Source of the DNA: Plumapathes pennacea
Taxonomy: Eukaryota; Cnidaria; Anthozoa; Antipatharia; Myriopathidae
Length of the DNA stretch: 64,000 nucleotides
Assembly: GCA_964036295.1 (NCBI GenBank)
Contig: OZ038463.1
Location: forward strand, 22,989,069-23,053,068
Reading direction: 5' to 3'
Both the position numbers and the translations under genes were made by a program. The notes beneath the pieces were generated by a model that saw only the letters and a list, made by a program, of their open reading frames with translations, ran no database searches and was not told the origin of the DNA. How positions within the stretch are numbered: the first letter of the stretch is position 1; every line of letters begins with the position of its first letter. Positions 24,996 to 36,516 of this stretch are shown here, in pieces.

Positions 24996-25977
24996 GGTTT
25001 TCACTCCCAGGTGGCACATTCCCACCCAAAATTATGAGGAGTGAAAACCCCATAATACTATAAAGTTAACAGTTAGAAAATCAGCCACTAGTGTATGTTG
25101 TTTGATAGATAATGTTAACTGCACTGGACTGGACCAAATTTAGGCTGCAAATAATATACTGGTGACTAGAATGCTGACAAAGGTTTGAGAGACTCAAGGC
25201 ACCAGTATGTCTATTAGGATGTCATTTCCAGATACTAAAATTTGTACTGTAAATAACATACCTTGATAACCAATTTGATGCACTGTACGGTATTGTGCAT
25301 ACATACTGTAGTTATATTCATGTGCTCCAACGAGGGCTAATATTTGCTTGTTGGAACCTCCCCCTGTAGCTCAAAGTAAGGTTAATTATCTCCACATCTC
25401 TCTTTCCCCTTCCCTGGTCCACTGTAAGTGAAAATGGTACAAAGGGGTTATTACACGGGACAGAGTGTAATATGGCGGAGTATTTTTACAAGTCGGTTTT
25501 ATTTTTTCGAGCCTGGATGAGTAAAAATGCAGCCATATTGCACAACTTTTCTTGTAACAAATTGTTTATTATTCGACAAACCAAGCAGGACCAAACACTG
25601 ACTAGCACTCGTAAAGTTTGCTTGAAAAAATTGATCACGTTCTAAGCTTTTAAACCAGTTGATCTGATTCTTGACCAGTGCAATATGCTCCCATATTTTC
25701 ACTTGTTTTGGCCTTTATTTGCATTGGAAAATGTGAAGCTGTGTAATAAATATTGTTATATTCTCTTTGTCAACTGTTACTCATAATAAAAGGTATATTA
25801 TAAAGGCTACGAAGGTGACCAGGATGAATGCTCTTCAAAGTGATCAAATTTCTCTTTCAGTTTCTCACTAAAAACATATCATACAGTAAGGAGAACTTGG
25901 CTTTGTATATATTTAGCTATGAATTCTTATTGGGAGAATTTGCATTTTGAGCCTGAGTGAAAGGGTTAATGCAGGTA

Positions 25978-26170
25978 CAGTCAACTCTCTCTAAGGCGGA
26001 CACGCTTGGGACTAGATTTAATTAGTGTCCGCCTTAGGGAGGTGTCCGCCTTATAGAGGGTTCAGTTACAGAGAAACAAGTGAAAATCGGCAAGGACCAA
26101 ATCTGCAAGTTGTCCACCTTAGAGATGTGTCCGCTTTAGAAAGGTGTCTGCTTCAAGAGAGAGTTGACTG
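25978..26170. mobile_element. 193-bp MITE, Tigger/pogo-like ends, TA target duplication
   Basis: TA flanks at 25976-25977 and 26171-26172. The ends CAGTCAACTCTCTCT and AGAGAGAGTTGACTG form a perfect 15-bp terminal inverted repeat. The interior repeats GTGTCCGCCTTA-type blocks. CAGT termini with a TA target are typical of pogo/Tigger-type Tc1/mariner elements; assignment is by motif only. Confidence 0.75.
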
Positions 26171-26755
26171 TAATATATGTTGTGTCATGTTTACCTGAAA
26201 ACACCTCTCATCAGACCCACTGTGACTCTAGTACTATTTGTATGATGAAACAGCTTTGTGATATGTATCTGGACACATAGTTGGTAGTACAGTAAATAGT
26301 AATATTGGTTTGTTTTCTGTACAGGAGCCATGAAAGAGGAGGATCACAGAGGAAGCATAGATGGTAGGGACATTTAGTTATAGTGATTTTATTCCCACTT
26401 AGTCTTAGTGGCTAGAAGTTAAAGTGTCACGTGACCCAAATGACCCACACTTTTCCCCTTAAAATAGAATATGGATGTGTGGGTTGGTTACTTCATACAG
26501 CTTTGACTGGTAAAATCCATGCATGGTTGCTAGATGATTGATGCTGACCAAATTTGGCATAGATTTTTTGTGTGAACACGCCTGAAAAACTGACTGTGAT
26601 ATACCGAGGTGGGTAAAGGATCAAGTGATTAAATATCATAATAAAATGGTAGGTGTGATTTTTACAAATGAAAAGAGAACCATATGTTGGACTGACAAAA
26701 AGAACCAGATGGTACACTTGAAGCTGTGAAGTATTGGACAATAAATGCTGATTAT

Positions 26756-26957
26756 TATATACATACTGAGACATACTCACGAAAAAGCCATATCGTAAAA
26801 TTTCGTACGCAAATGAGTTCTAGCCAATGAGAGGCCGCGAACGACGCTTTTCACACGTGAAAAAAATCGTTCGTCCAATCACAAGCTGCAAACGACGATT
26901 TTTCACTACTTTTAAAGGGTTTCCCGGTCCCATCATAAATGTCTCAGTATGTATATA
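26756..26957. repeat. Inverted-repeat element with TATATACATACTGAGACAT ends
   Basis: TATATACATACTGAGACAT (from about 26757) is mirrored by ATGTCTCAGTATGTATATA (to about 26957). The interior has paired AACGACG(C/A)TTTT blocks. Non-coding, with hairpin 2 immediately downstream. Confidence 0.65.
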
Positions 26958-26972
26958 ATAAACAGAAAACAT

Positions 26973-27109
26973 CATGGAAAGTGCTTTGTACAGTTTTTAT
27001 TCACTCGTTGTTTCGTATCATAAAACTCACTCGCTCGCAAAGCCTCGCTCGTTCGTTTTATGATACTTCACAACTCATGAATAAAAACCGTACGCGCGCA
27101 CTTTCCATG
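26973..27109. repeat. Fold-back (hairpin) element 2
   Basis: CATGGAAAGTGC at the left end pairs with GCACTTTCCATG at the right end. Inner arms pair ATCATAAAAC with GTTTTATGAT, and CAGTTTTTATTCA with TGAATAAAAACCG. The apex reads ACTCGCTCGCAAAGCCTCGC, similar in style to the other two hairpins. Confidence 0.7.
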
Positions 27110-28999
27110 AAGTAATCTCTATTTATATGAAGTTATGACAAACACAAGTAATTAAAACAGCTTTTTGAAATAATGTTAGCCTGATCCCAGAGGTTTTCTT
27201 CAAGGTTCACTTGCTCGTCACTTCAAGGCAACAGCTCAATCCTTGTTCTCTGAAAGAAAACCTCTGCAACCAGGGTAATGGCTACTATAGATATTAAGCT
27301 TAGAAGAATTTGTTGTGTAATCAGGGAATAACATTTAAAAAGTTGATACTGTCACGTGTACACCGTAAAGTTCCATAAATACCCCTCCCTCTCCTCAAAC
27401 AATCCATCCCATCTATAAGCTGCTTCACATCATAAGTAATTAGTCATTCCCAAACATAACCCCACTGGTTTATACAACGTTTAGCACCCAAATATTGATG
27501 GCCTGTACCGTATGAGCCAAATGGATGTTATCCCTTTGGTCTTGGTGTTTAATCCCAAGAAACCTCTGGGACCAGGGGACATCCCAAACTAAGAAGGAGA
27601 ATTTGACTTGGCTGGGACCCAGGGAGGGGAGGGGAGGGGGGGAATGGTGGGGGAGTGTACTCAGGTGTATTAGTGACAGGGAGGTGCGATGGTCTTTTTT
27701 GGGTTTGAAATTTGCAATTTTTGGTCATTTTTTGGGTTAGATTTTTTGGGTGGACCTTTTTTTGGTTAGAAATTTTTTGGTGGTTTTCTTTTATTGGTCA
27801 AAAGGTTTTGGCAGGACTTTTTTAGGGTTGATAAAAAGCGTGCCCTTGTGTTCTTGAATGTGTGTCAAACAATCGTTACAATTTCCTTTTTCAGCCTTAT
27901 ACTGCCATGCAGGTGACAAGGATACTTCCTGTTATAGCACTCTCTTGATGTTTTACTTTATTTTTCTATAGGGAGCAAAAATGTATTTTTTTAGGGGGGA
28001 GGGGGAAGGGGGTTCTGGCCCGTTGGTCCTTTTTTGGGTTAAAAAAATCTGACCTCCGTCGCACCTCCCCGTCAATAATGTATCTGAGTACACCCCCCAG
28101 GGGGAGGGGAGGGGGAGGGGGGGGGGGGGGGGGGGGCTGGGTTAAGGCAGATGTCTGTTGTCCTTCCATCCGGAAATACGTTCTCCCTTCTTTTCAAACA
28201 TGACTTGTACAGCGAGCAAAAGGAAAAGTTACAGTCTCGATTTCGAAACAAAAAAGAGTGGTACTACCATAAAATGTTTTAGAAAAGCGAGAGATTGAGT
28301 AACGTGAAAATGCACCATTCTTGGTTGTTTAATTTGTCCAATATCTTTGCTGTGGCTGAATCACTTTTGACCTTGGTTCCTATCTTTGATTTCCGATTTT
28401 CTTAAGCCGGATCATTCGTTGCCGCGTTTGACTGCTACAGTAAATGTCACATGTAGTACAGTTGAATATTTTTCGGCTTCTTTTACCAGAGTGAGGTTAA
28501 GCAGCCTGTTCGAAATCAAACAAAAACGAGAAAAATGAAAGTAGCGCTGTTGACACTAATTTGCTTTGTGGTATAGAGTTCAGAAAAAGTTCACGGATTC
28601 AATTTATACTAACTTGAATAGTAAGCCATAATTAATTGGTATTTTTCATTCTACTCTTTCACATGTGTTATATTTTCCTTTGGAGAATTTTATCGTCTTT
28701 CGAACTCGCTCAGCTTTGGTACAGATTTGATCATTTGTTTCTTCTGCCATTTCCCTGGCTCGTAGATTTTGAATCGTACTTGTAGGTATTTGTGTCACAA
28801 TATAGGCGACATAGTCACTAAGTCAGTATTTATTTGGCTGGCCTTGCAGCATATTTAGCTCGATAACAAAGAATTGCGGTGAAGCTGTTTTCTTTCAGTG
28901 ATCCCCGAGCGAAGCGAGGGTAATAATCACGACGCTAATGCAGCAAAATTACCTTATTTGAAGACTCCAAGCGTGTCGCCATCTTGAAATTTAATGTTC

Positions 29000-29041
<42 letters not shown>

Positions 29042-29585
29042 CGACTTTTTAGGCCAGGTGCCTAAGGCAATGACGTAATAATTATCGATTAGCGTCTCCG
29101 CCAGTGTTTTTAATTCGGAAGAAGAAAATATTTGAACGAAGCAATAATTGTACGTAACTGCGTTCACGAAAATGAATTTGAAAACTGGAAAACTTGAAAC
29201 AGAACGGTCTCGCGAATCTCGTCTCGTCTTCAAAAGAGAAGGGAACAGGCACGGGAAAGGCGAAATCGTGAAACGATCGAGCAGCGCCAAATATGTCTAG
29301 AGAAAAGACGACAAACATGTTACAACCGACAGCATCATGAACGGAAACGTGCCGAAGAAACAACTCCGCAAAGGGAACAGCGCTTGAAAGCAAATCGGGA
29401 GCTTCAGACGCCGTTTTGTGTTAAACTCAGATACTTATTCAGAAAGGACAAGCAATAAAGGTTAGTCAGTGGAAATGGAACAATCACCGTGACAAATATA
29501 TTCTACCCATATCTTGTAACTCGATCACTTCAAGAATGTATTAGAATCTGTATGCTGATCATTTTCCCTCGAAGTATTGTTTTAA
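27110..29585. other. Repeat-rich spacer without a recognised gene
   Basis: It holds G- and T-rich TTTTTTGGG-type low-complexity sequence (about 27640-28130, including a long G run near 28116-28136) and a (TG)n microsatellite at about 29001-29041. No coding exon is supported. Confidence 0.45.
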
Positions 29586-30072
29586 GGTGGCTCCATAGGG
29601 TTTTTTACAATAACACGTCAGTTTCTCGCTTTGTGATTGGCTAATTTTCATTATCAATAAGAGGACAGACACGTAAAATCGAGTGCTGACGACAGTGATT
29701 TGGACGAAGAAGGTGAATTCAGCTTCAATTTTACCTCAGTTCTTGCAAAAGCGACATTCGGCATTTGAAGTAGAGAACCAGAAGTGTTCAGAGGTGAATT
29801 TCCTTGAGCTTTGTCTTGAAATTGTCGAGAAAACCGCAGCAGAAAAGCGTCTAGTTTCATTTCTTTCCAACTTCTTTGACAAAATTTAATTTTGCACGCG
29901 CGAAATGCTCACGTCAAACTGTCACTTTTTAGCCAATGAAATGTCTTGAATTTCAACCTCGACCAATTAGAAAGCGGGAAAAGTTGTTGACAACATTTCG
30001 GTCAAATCGAACAAAATCCAGTTTTCTTGCGTGTTTTCCCCGCGTCGTCGCTTGAGTTTTGTTATTGTAAAA

Positions 30073-30259
30073 AACAAATTGACGCCAGTTTTTTATGTGT
30101 CTGTCCTCTTATTGATCATGAAACGCGTCATAACATTGTCAAAAAGTTGCGGATCCACTCGGCGAAGCGCCTCGTGGATCCACAACTTTTTGACAATGTT
30201 ATGACGCGTTTCATGATCAATAAGAGGACAGACACATAAAAAACTGACGTCAATTTGTT
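30073..30259. repeat. Fold-back (hairpin) element 3, near-perfect
   Basis: Arms of about 80-95 bp with few mismatches. The left arm contains GTCTGTCCTCTTATTGATCA and ACGCGTCATAACATTGTC, both mirrored exactly on the right. The apex is GGATCCACTCGGCGAAGCGC followed by CTCGTGGATCC. The outer sequence AATAAGAGGACAGACAC is also found once alone at 29656-29672. Confidence 0.85.
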
Positions 30260-30565
30260 AATTCAGACGCAATTTCGCGTGGGCACCAAAATCACAATGA
30301 AATAAAAACCCGACTTTCGTAATTCTTTGAAGAAAATCTGAATTTAACAGGAAATTCTAAAACCTCGGAATAAAAACAGTTTACGATGCGTGCACGACGA
30401 AGAAACCAAACTTGCAAGCCTTTCAATCAAACTAAGTACACGCCGGCTTTACTTGATCGCCGATCTTTATCACTTTGCCTTTGAATGTATATAACTCTAT
30501 TGAATTAGTTTGAAAGTATTGTTTCCGCACATCTGTCAGGCCAATAACTAAACAAGCAACACACG

Positions 30566-30727
30566 ATGAAGAAGTTCTACAATTCAGATTTTACTCTGTT
30601 TGACTTTGAAATGAACAGCCGTGACAAACGCGGCTCCAACGGTCATTTCGGCAATCATCAGTTGCAATGGACAAACCAGCACATTCGGCCTAGTCACAAC
30701 ACCAGTGACAGCAATTCTTGGAAGTAA
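30566..30727 (+). CDS. Small unassigned reading frame (53 aa) with TATA and splice-donor-like context
   Basis: ATG at 30566 opens a 53-codon frame beginning MKKFYNSDFTLFDFEMNSRD and ending SNSWK before TAA at 30725. A TATATAA-type motif lies ~75 bases upstream (about 30488). The end overlaps a good donor (GGAA|GTAAGC at about 30723), so it could be a first exon. A possible short exon at about 30790-30829 (CTGCAG acceptor, CTCAG|GTGAGC donor) would stop translation almost at once. No homology is recognised. It may be a remnant of the enclosing transposon or chance. Confidence 0.25.
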   Translation: MKKFYNSDFTLFDFEMNSRDKRGSNGHFGNHQLQWTNQHIRPSHNTSDSNSWK

Positions 30728-30991
30728 GCAAACTTATACAGAAATTATTGGCGTTGTTATGAAGCTTTGCAAATCCTACTAACCTGCAGAGTTTGATCCC
30801 GTGTCAGTCTGTGGCATATTATCTCAGGTGAGCAGTCGCAAAACTAAATATTCACGAACTGTACTGATAAAGTATGAATGAACTTGATGGGACACAACTG
30901 CCAACAAACTTGTTGGGAGCTAGTGGACTAGCATACGACGGCTTGAACTGACGACTTTTCGAACGGTCTTCACGGCTTTGTATTGAAAAGG

Positions 30992-32885
30992 GGGTGTCTC
31001 GAAAACAAAGACCTAAGACCTAAGACCTAAGACCTCGAAAACGAAGACCTCGAAAACGAAGACCTCGAAAACGAAGACCTCGAAAACGAAGACCTCGAAA
31101 ACGAAGACCTCGAAAACGAAGACCCCCAAAAATTATGCTCAGCGAAACACTCGATTCGCCTCGGAATTGTTTTTACCGGAAGCTGGTTGTGTGACACTTC
31201 AAACAATGCGGTATTTTTAGACGGTGTGACACTTCAAACAATGCAGTATTTTTAGATGTTTGGCAGTGATTCCAAAGGGTCTTAGTTTTCGAGCTCGAAA
31301 ATATGCTCAGCGATTACGGATAATTACGGACCTCTATTTGTTCTTCAAAATGTACAATATCTTCAAATACAGATAATAGAATTATTGTCCATCAATGTAA
31401 CGCAGACAACACACTGCGTCTTGCTTATCATGGCCAGAAATAGCGGACATGCATGCGCATTAGGGGCTGCAATTTATTTGGCTTTCAGTGTAAACTAAAC
31501 AATCATACCTTTGAACTAGAGACTAAATAGCAAGCTGTTCAACCGGATTCTCTTATAATACAAGGACACCGAAAATATTGACACAAAATCAGTAGCTGTC
31601 CATATGTACTTCTTGCATTTTTCCAATGTAAAGATGCAAGACACGTCTAAGAGACAACAGTATGGCAGACAAGCTGAAAACGGCATACTGGATGAGAGTA
31701 GCTGACCGTTTTGCCTCGAAGTTGTTGAAATATCGAAGTTGTTCAATCGGTTCTTACTTCGAGAAAGGTCATTCTTCTGAACAAACTTATTGGTAACCCT
31801 CGGCACTTTGTACCTCTTGCGTTTTTGGATTATAAAGATGTGTTTTGTTGAATTTAGCCGCACAATCACTCGATACGCACGCTTAGTGAAGCAAGGTTCG
31901 ATGCTATTTGCGATCGGTTCTAGCTCCCTCTGATCAGCCCCGGCGATCGACCAAGTTGTTCAAAACAAACTGTGTAGCCTTGTGAGTAAACCATCCTGCA
32001 AAGTGAGTTCAGGATTTGTTTTGGGAATTTAATGGAGCTTTGAAAGAGATGTCGCGAATCGTGGCGCATAAATACGGTTGTTCAAGAACGGACAAGGAAA
32101 CTCTGTCCAGCAAAGCAGGAACTGTTTTAATACCACTCAATTGCAAGACTTGTTCATCCTTTCTTCTAACTTCAGCATAGAATTTGCAATTAAACTACAG
32201 CACCAAGTTTTACAAAACTGACCGTGCGTGTCACCAGTCGCCATTTTTAAAACATTTCAGCTTTTCCATTCGCGGCATGCTGTTTCCAATAATCACTACG
32301 ATCTCGGAACAGTTTTTCAGCAATCACAGTGATCGTAGCAATCCAGCGGTCTCTGAACACTTTTCTGAGCGATCGCAGTGATTGATCGCAATCCGGCATA
32401 CTTCAGCTAATTGAACGTTTGGTAAACAAACTGCTGCCCGCGATTTTGGGCGGGAAAAGCTGCCGCGGACGCACATTGTGGCGGGAAATACCCGCCCCCC
32501 CCCCCCCCCCCCCCCTCCCCCCCTCCCATTTTCTTGTCACACAACAGCTTCCGATAAAAGCAATTCCGAGGCGAATCAAGCGTTTCGCTGAGCATATTTT
32601 CGGGGGTCTTCGTTTTCGAGGTCTTTGTTTTCGAGGTCTTCGTTTTCGAGGTCTTCGTTTTCGAGGTCTTCGTTTTCGAGATCATCGCCAAACGTCTAAA
32701 AATACCGCATTGTTTGAAGTGTCACACAACCAGCTTCCGGTAAAAACAATTCCGAGGCGAATCGAGCGTTTCGCTGAGCATATTTTTGGGGGTCTTCGTT
32801 TTCGAGGTCTTCGTTTTCGAGGTCTTCGTTTTCGAGGTCTTAGGTCTTAGGTCTTAGGTCTTAGGTCTTTGTTTTCGAGACACCC
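30992..32885. mobile_element. 1.9 kb non-autonomous Mutator-like element with 10-bp target duplication
   Basis: The target duplication ATTGAAAAGG lies at 30982-30991 and 32886-32895. The ends are GGGTGTCTCGAAAACAAAG and its exact inverse. Each end runs into ACCTAAG repeats (3 on the left, 4 on the right) and then 15-bp CTCGAAAACGAAGAC minisatellites. Subterminal blocks containing CGCCTCGGAATTG and CACTTCAAACAATGC occur at both ends, doubled on the right. G-initial ends with a 9-11 bp target duplication are the Mutator pattern. No transposase is seen. A C run (about 32493-32515) interrupts the right half. Confidence 0.75.
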
Positions 32886-33677
32886 ATTGAAAAGGATTGA
32901 GTTGTTGAACAGCAAATTGTTCGAGACTTCGCCAACAGTAGTTCGCACAGCATAATTCGTGGCTGACATATCCAGTACGAGCTTCTCAAGACAGAAATTC
33001 GGGAATTGCATGGTGTTTCCTTTTAGCTTCGCACCAAGAAAACTTGCTGTACTTGCAGGCGTGCGATTGCCGCTTTCTCCTCGTGTTTACAATTACGGCT
33101 AACGCATGCGCACTTGTCGATCTTGTCGAGTCATTATTTTGCATTTGATGGCGCAATACGCACGTAAAATATCAAGTTTTTCTCTGCATTTTTCTCGAGT
33201 TTCCTTGGGTGAATCTGTCTTAAATTTTGCAGGCAAACGAAGATTATATCCGGTTTTTGTAATATTTGATTTTAATGGAAATGTATGGAGCAGAATTTTT
33301 TTTATTTGCAAAAAACATAAATTGCCAATTAGCTCGAAATCCGCTTCTCTAACCCCAACTTTTTTTCACAGTTATGTTTACCTTATACAAATCTCTAAAC
33401 ATACTGAAAGTTTCAGAAAAATTCACCGAAGAAAACTCCAGAAAATAGAGCAGAGAGTTTGAAAATGGGGTGGAAGACCTTTTTTTCAAGGACATATTGT
33501 TTCCATAGCAACCACACTAGAGTGACAAAAGTAAGATGTATACGCAACAGACCTTTCGAAACATCTACCCTGCAAATTTTATCAAGAAAGAATATAATGA
33601 AATGAAAATATGACGGTTTTGGTGTCATAAGCTAAATACAAGCAAGTGCAGGGAAATACCCTATGGAGCCACCTTAA

Positions 33678-34651
33678 TACGCTTTTGTCGCCAGTTTCGG
33701 CTACCGTATTCGCTCAGAGCAATCGGAACTTGGAGTCTTGAATGATTTAGTCGGAGGTCTTATTTTTTCTTTCAAGACTAAAACTGTAACAAATGCTGTA
33801 ATCTGACATGCGGTGATTGCAGCGAGAATCGTTAACAAGCCCTTAGAAGTATGACTAGGTCTGAAGCCCGTGTATAATTTGAAGTAAACCGTTCAAGTTT
33901 TGCTTTGATTCTGGGAGAAATCATGCTGTTTTGAGCGGGTTCACATACAAAACAATTCGAGCTCATTAAATTTGCATGCTTGAGTCTGGTGCATGCAGTT
34001 CAGAGTAAAAACAAATCGCACAGGAAGCCTATTTAATTGTACTGCCTATGAATTCAAAATTGGAAAATCAGTGTTCCTTTTTTCCCGTACTACGACGGCC
34101 GACCAACTTCAAAATTTGAGTATTAAATTTTGAGAACGTGCTTGGCAGACTGTTTGAATTAATTTGACGTACCGACCGTGGGAAATACGTACTTCGTCAC
34201 GCAGTCGACTCTTTTTTCAACGCAAAAGTATAACACACCATTCTTTTTCTCCTTCCTTTGCGTGTAGCACTTGAGTTCGAAGAAAAGATTGTGTCAACAT
34301 TTCGGTAAAACAAAGGCTACTCTTGTTGTCCCATCAATGGCAGAGCGAGGGGGTATCTGCGATTATCGTATTTCTAGTATAAACTTGCAAAGGATAACGT
34401 ACCTGGCGTCAATTACACCGCTTGATGGATAAACAAAAGATTACTCAAGGTTGCGCGCGCAGCCATGTTTACGGAAATCCATGCAACTTTCACGGCGGTC
34501 TGTATTCGATGCAGATACTTCATGTTGCGCTCTTGCAAGGGTTAAAGACGGTCGTTTTCTTCAAATTCACGCGTGGCGTATGTTGCCCGCCAAACTTGGA
34601 TGCGCGCGCAACCTTGGTTTATTCCCTTCTCGCACAATCTTATCGACTTTA
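33678..34651. other. Spacer, nothing recognised
   Basis: No convincing exon, RNA or repeat structure was found between the TTAA-flanked element and the next MITE. Confidence 0.4.
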
Positions 34652-34883
34652 AGGTGGTGTTACACTGGTCGATTTGCAACGACGATTTGCAACGATACGA
34701 TGTTGCGCTAAAAATTGTTTAGGTGTAACATCCCATTGCGAACGGTTTTTCGCGATGTCTGCAGTGCTGCAACGCGTTGCAAGTTTTTGAAAGAGATTCA
34801 TAAACTTGCAACACCGTTGCGCGAATTTGGAGCAAATCGGCGTTGCAAATCGTCGTTGCAAATCGACCAGTGTAACACCACCT
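34652..34883. mobile_element. 232-bp MITE with TTA target duplication (PIF/Harbinger-like)
   Basis: TTA at 34649-34651 and 34884-34886. The ends AGGTGGTGTTACACTGGTCG and its inverse extend as ~43-bp inverted repeats containing GATTTGCAACGACGATTTGC. A TTA (TWA) target fits PIF/Harbinger. Non-coding. Confidence 0.7.
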
Positions 34884-35091
34884 TTAGTTGACAAAACACG
34901 TGTTTCTGCCTTCTTCCTCCGTAACTTTTTGTTCCCTACAGCAATGCTCTAGTTCCGGATTAGTTTGATCGGGCTTTGAACAACCGGGCCCAGAAATATG
35001 TCGAAGGCTCAACATTGCGAGTCAACACACTGGTTAAAGTGGTGTATCAACTGTGTGTTGATGAGGGTAATGGAACGCCGTGAAAGAGACA

Positions 35092-35350
35092 GAGAGCTTT
35101 TAAGCACCAGGACGGGAGACGACGACGGCAACGTCGGTGAAACAATATAACTCATTACAGAAGACAAAAGGCGCACGTGATTATGTGAAATTGACATGAT
35201 CTCGGGTCGTCGTGCTCTCGCGTGCAACTCCAAATGCAAATTTGAACAAATTAAGAATAGGCAGAGTTTACAAAGACGTAAGGAATGCGGAGACACTTTT
35301 TTCCTGGTTCCTCGCGTTGCCGTCGCCGTCCTAGTTTGCTTAAGCTCCTT
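35092..35350. repeat. Copy of the ~360-bp GCTTAAGC-ended element, inverted and internally shorter
   Basis: The left end GAGAGCTTTTAAGCACCAGG and the right end CCTAGTTTGCTTAAGCTCC match the opposite ends of the copy at 62653-63012. The shared interior includes GGCAACGTCGGTGAAACAAT and TTCCTGGTTCCTCGCGTTGC. Confidence 0.65.
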
Positions 35351-36516
35351 AAACACGAAGACGCGGTATAAAAGGAGAGGTGCCTAAGGTTTCTCGCTTT
35401 CAGTTGTCAATCAACCGCCGTCCGTGTCGGACGCTCTTATGGGATCTCTCTGTGAAATAAAAGTTGTTCCGTCATTTGCCATTATACGTGAATCTGTAGA
35501 GTTCAGGACATACCGTCGTAAATATAAGAACTCAGATGTTGAAATAATGGAGGAATGTGATGCTGAGGTTATCGGTATACAGAAAAGGTATTTCACAAGA
35601 CCGCAAGTAAACGATTACAGTGAATAAAGTCAAGCCTAGATTAACGCTTATCGGAATTACATGTGTCTCTGGTGGGATTTTGAGACATTTTAGCCAGCTT
35701 TTATCGAAAGGGAAGCCGTGTGAAAACAACACGGCTGGAGTTTCCGATTACCAACGATCTTAGCTCGAAGCCCGATAAATACGTTCAGAATGGTCAGAAC
35801 TCCATCAAATCCCACCGAACACATCTAGCGATAAATTCTTGTCGATATTCCGCCCACTGATTTTAAAATCCGTCAAAAAATCGCCATGAAATGATTCTCT
35901 TGTGGCTCAGCTTGATGTTGATGTTGATGTTGATCGACAAAACTATACTGAACCCGCGGCGTGGTTTAGCCGATCGACGTTTCTTCCCTGCTGTAGAATG
36001 ATTACTGGTCGCCACATCGAGAAAAACAAATCCAGGAAAGCAAAGAGTCGTTGCCGAAGAGAAACGGAAGCAACAACTATAGCTGTAGCGTTGACCGATA
36101 ATTGTAACTCTCGTTGCCCGACACAATGTTACGACATTATTTTTGCGCAATTACAATTAGATGCCCGCGCATAATGTCATGAAAACACTGCTTCTTAGCA
36201 TATTCAGCGATAGAAGGCTCAGAAGGCCGAGGAAGAACCCGGAGACGAAGAAGTTGCGAAGCGCGAAATTTGAATCGTACAACGGCTGTTCGCCCAGTGA
36301 TATAAAAAGTCAGTAAGCGGGCGTAAAACTTCACAGATGCTTTATAATCAGTGAGAGCTTCCATTTTTTTATTCTAAGAGAGGAAATCAAGGCAGATTGT
36401 TAGTCTTTATTTGAATTTGTCGGAGAGCATTTTGACCGTTGGCAGCCATTTTGGTCAGTTCACAGTTTGAATACTAATTAGGGGGCGGAGCATTCCCTTT
36501 ATAGCGCGTCTTCGTT

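Larger units (their letters stand above)
29586..33673. mobile_element. Putative 4.1 kb TTAA-flanked DNA transposon (Kolobok/piggyBac-type target), host of nested insertions
   Basis: TTAA at 29582-29585 and 33674-33677 brackets GGTGGCTCCATAGGGT on the left and its exact inverse ACCCTATGGAGCCACC on the right, a 16-bp terminal inverted repeat. A TTAA target is known for Kolobok and piggyBac. The purine-initial ends fit Kolobok better as I recall. No transposase is visible. The interior contains hairpin 3 (30073-30259), a small reading frame (30566-30727) and the Mutator-like element. Two unrelated copies of a short repeat meeting by chance is the main alternative. Confidence 0.5.

Noticed and set aside
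26324..26364. Possible mini-exon (CTGTACAG acceptor, ATG AAA GAG GAG, GATG|GTAGGG donor)
   Set aside because: No neighbouring exon in frame was found, and such short splice-like patterns occur by chance.
30992..31125. Regularly spaced 15-bp repeats (CTCGAAAACGAAGAC) as a CRISPR-like array
   Set aside because: The units are contiguous with no variable spacers, lie at the end of a transposon and are in animal DNA, so they are a minisatellite.
35362..35636. TATAAAAG box followed by a ~62-codon frame beginning MGSLCEIKVV
   Set aside because: The box is convincing alone, but the frame has no homology and no clear splice structure, and the box adjoins the edge of a dispersed element. Not enough to call a gene.
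36137..36364. 75-codon minus-strand frame beginning MEALTDYKASVKF
   Set aside because: No homology and no splice partners. It overlaps an equally plausible short frame on the plus strand.
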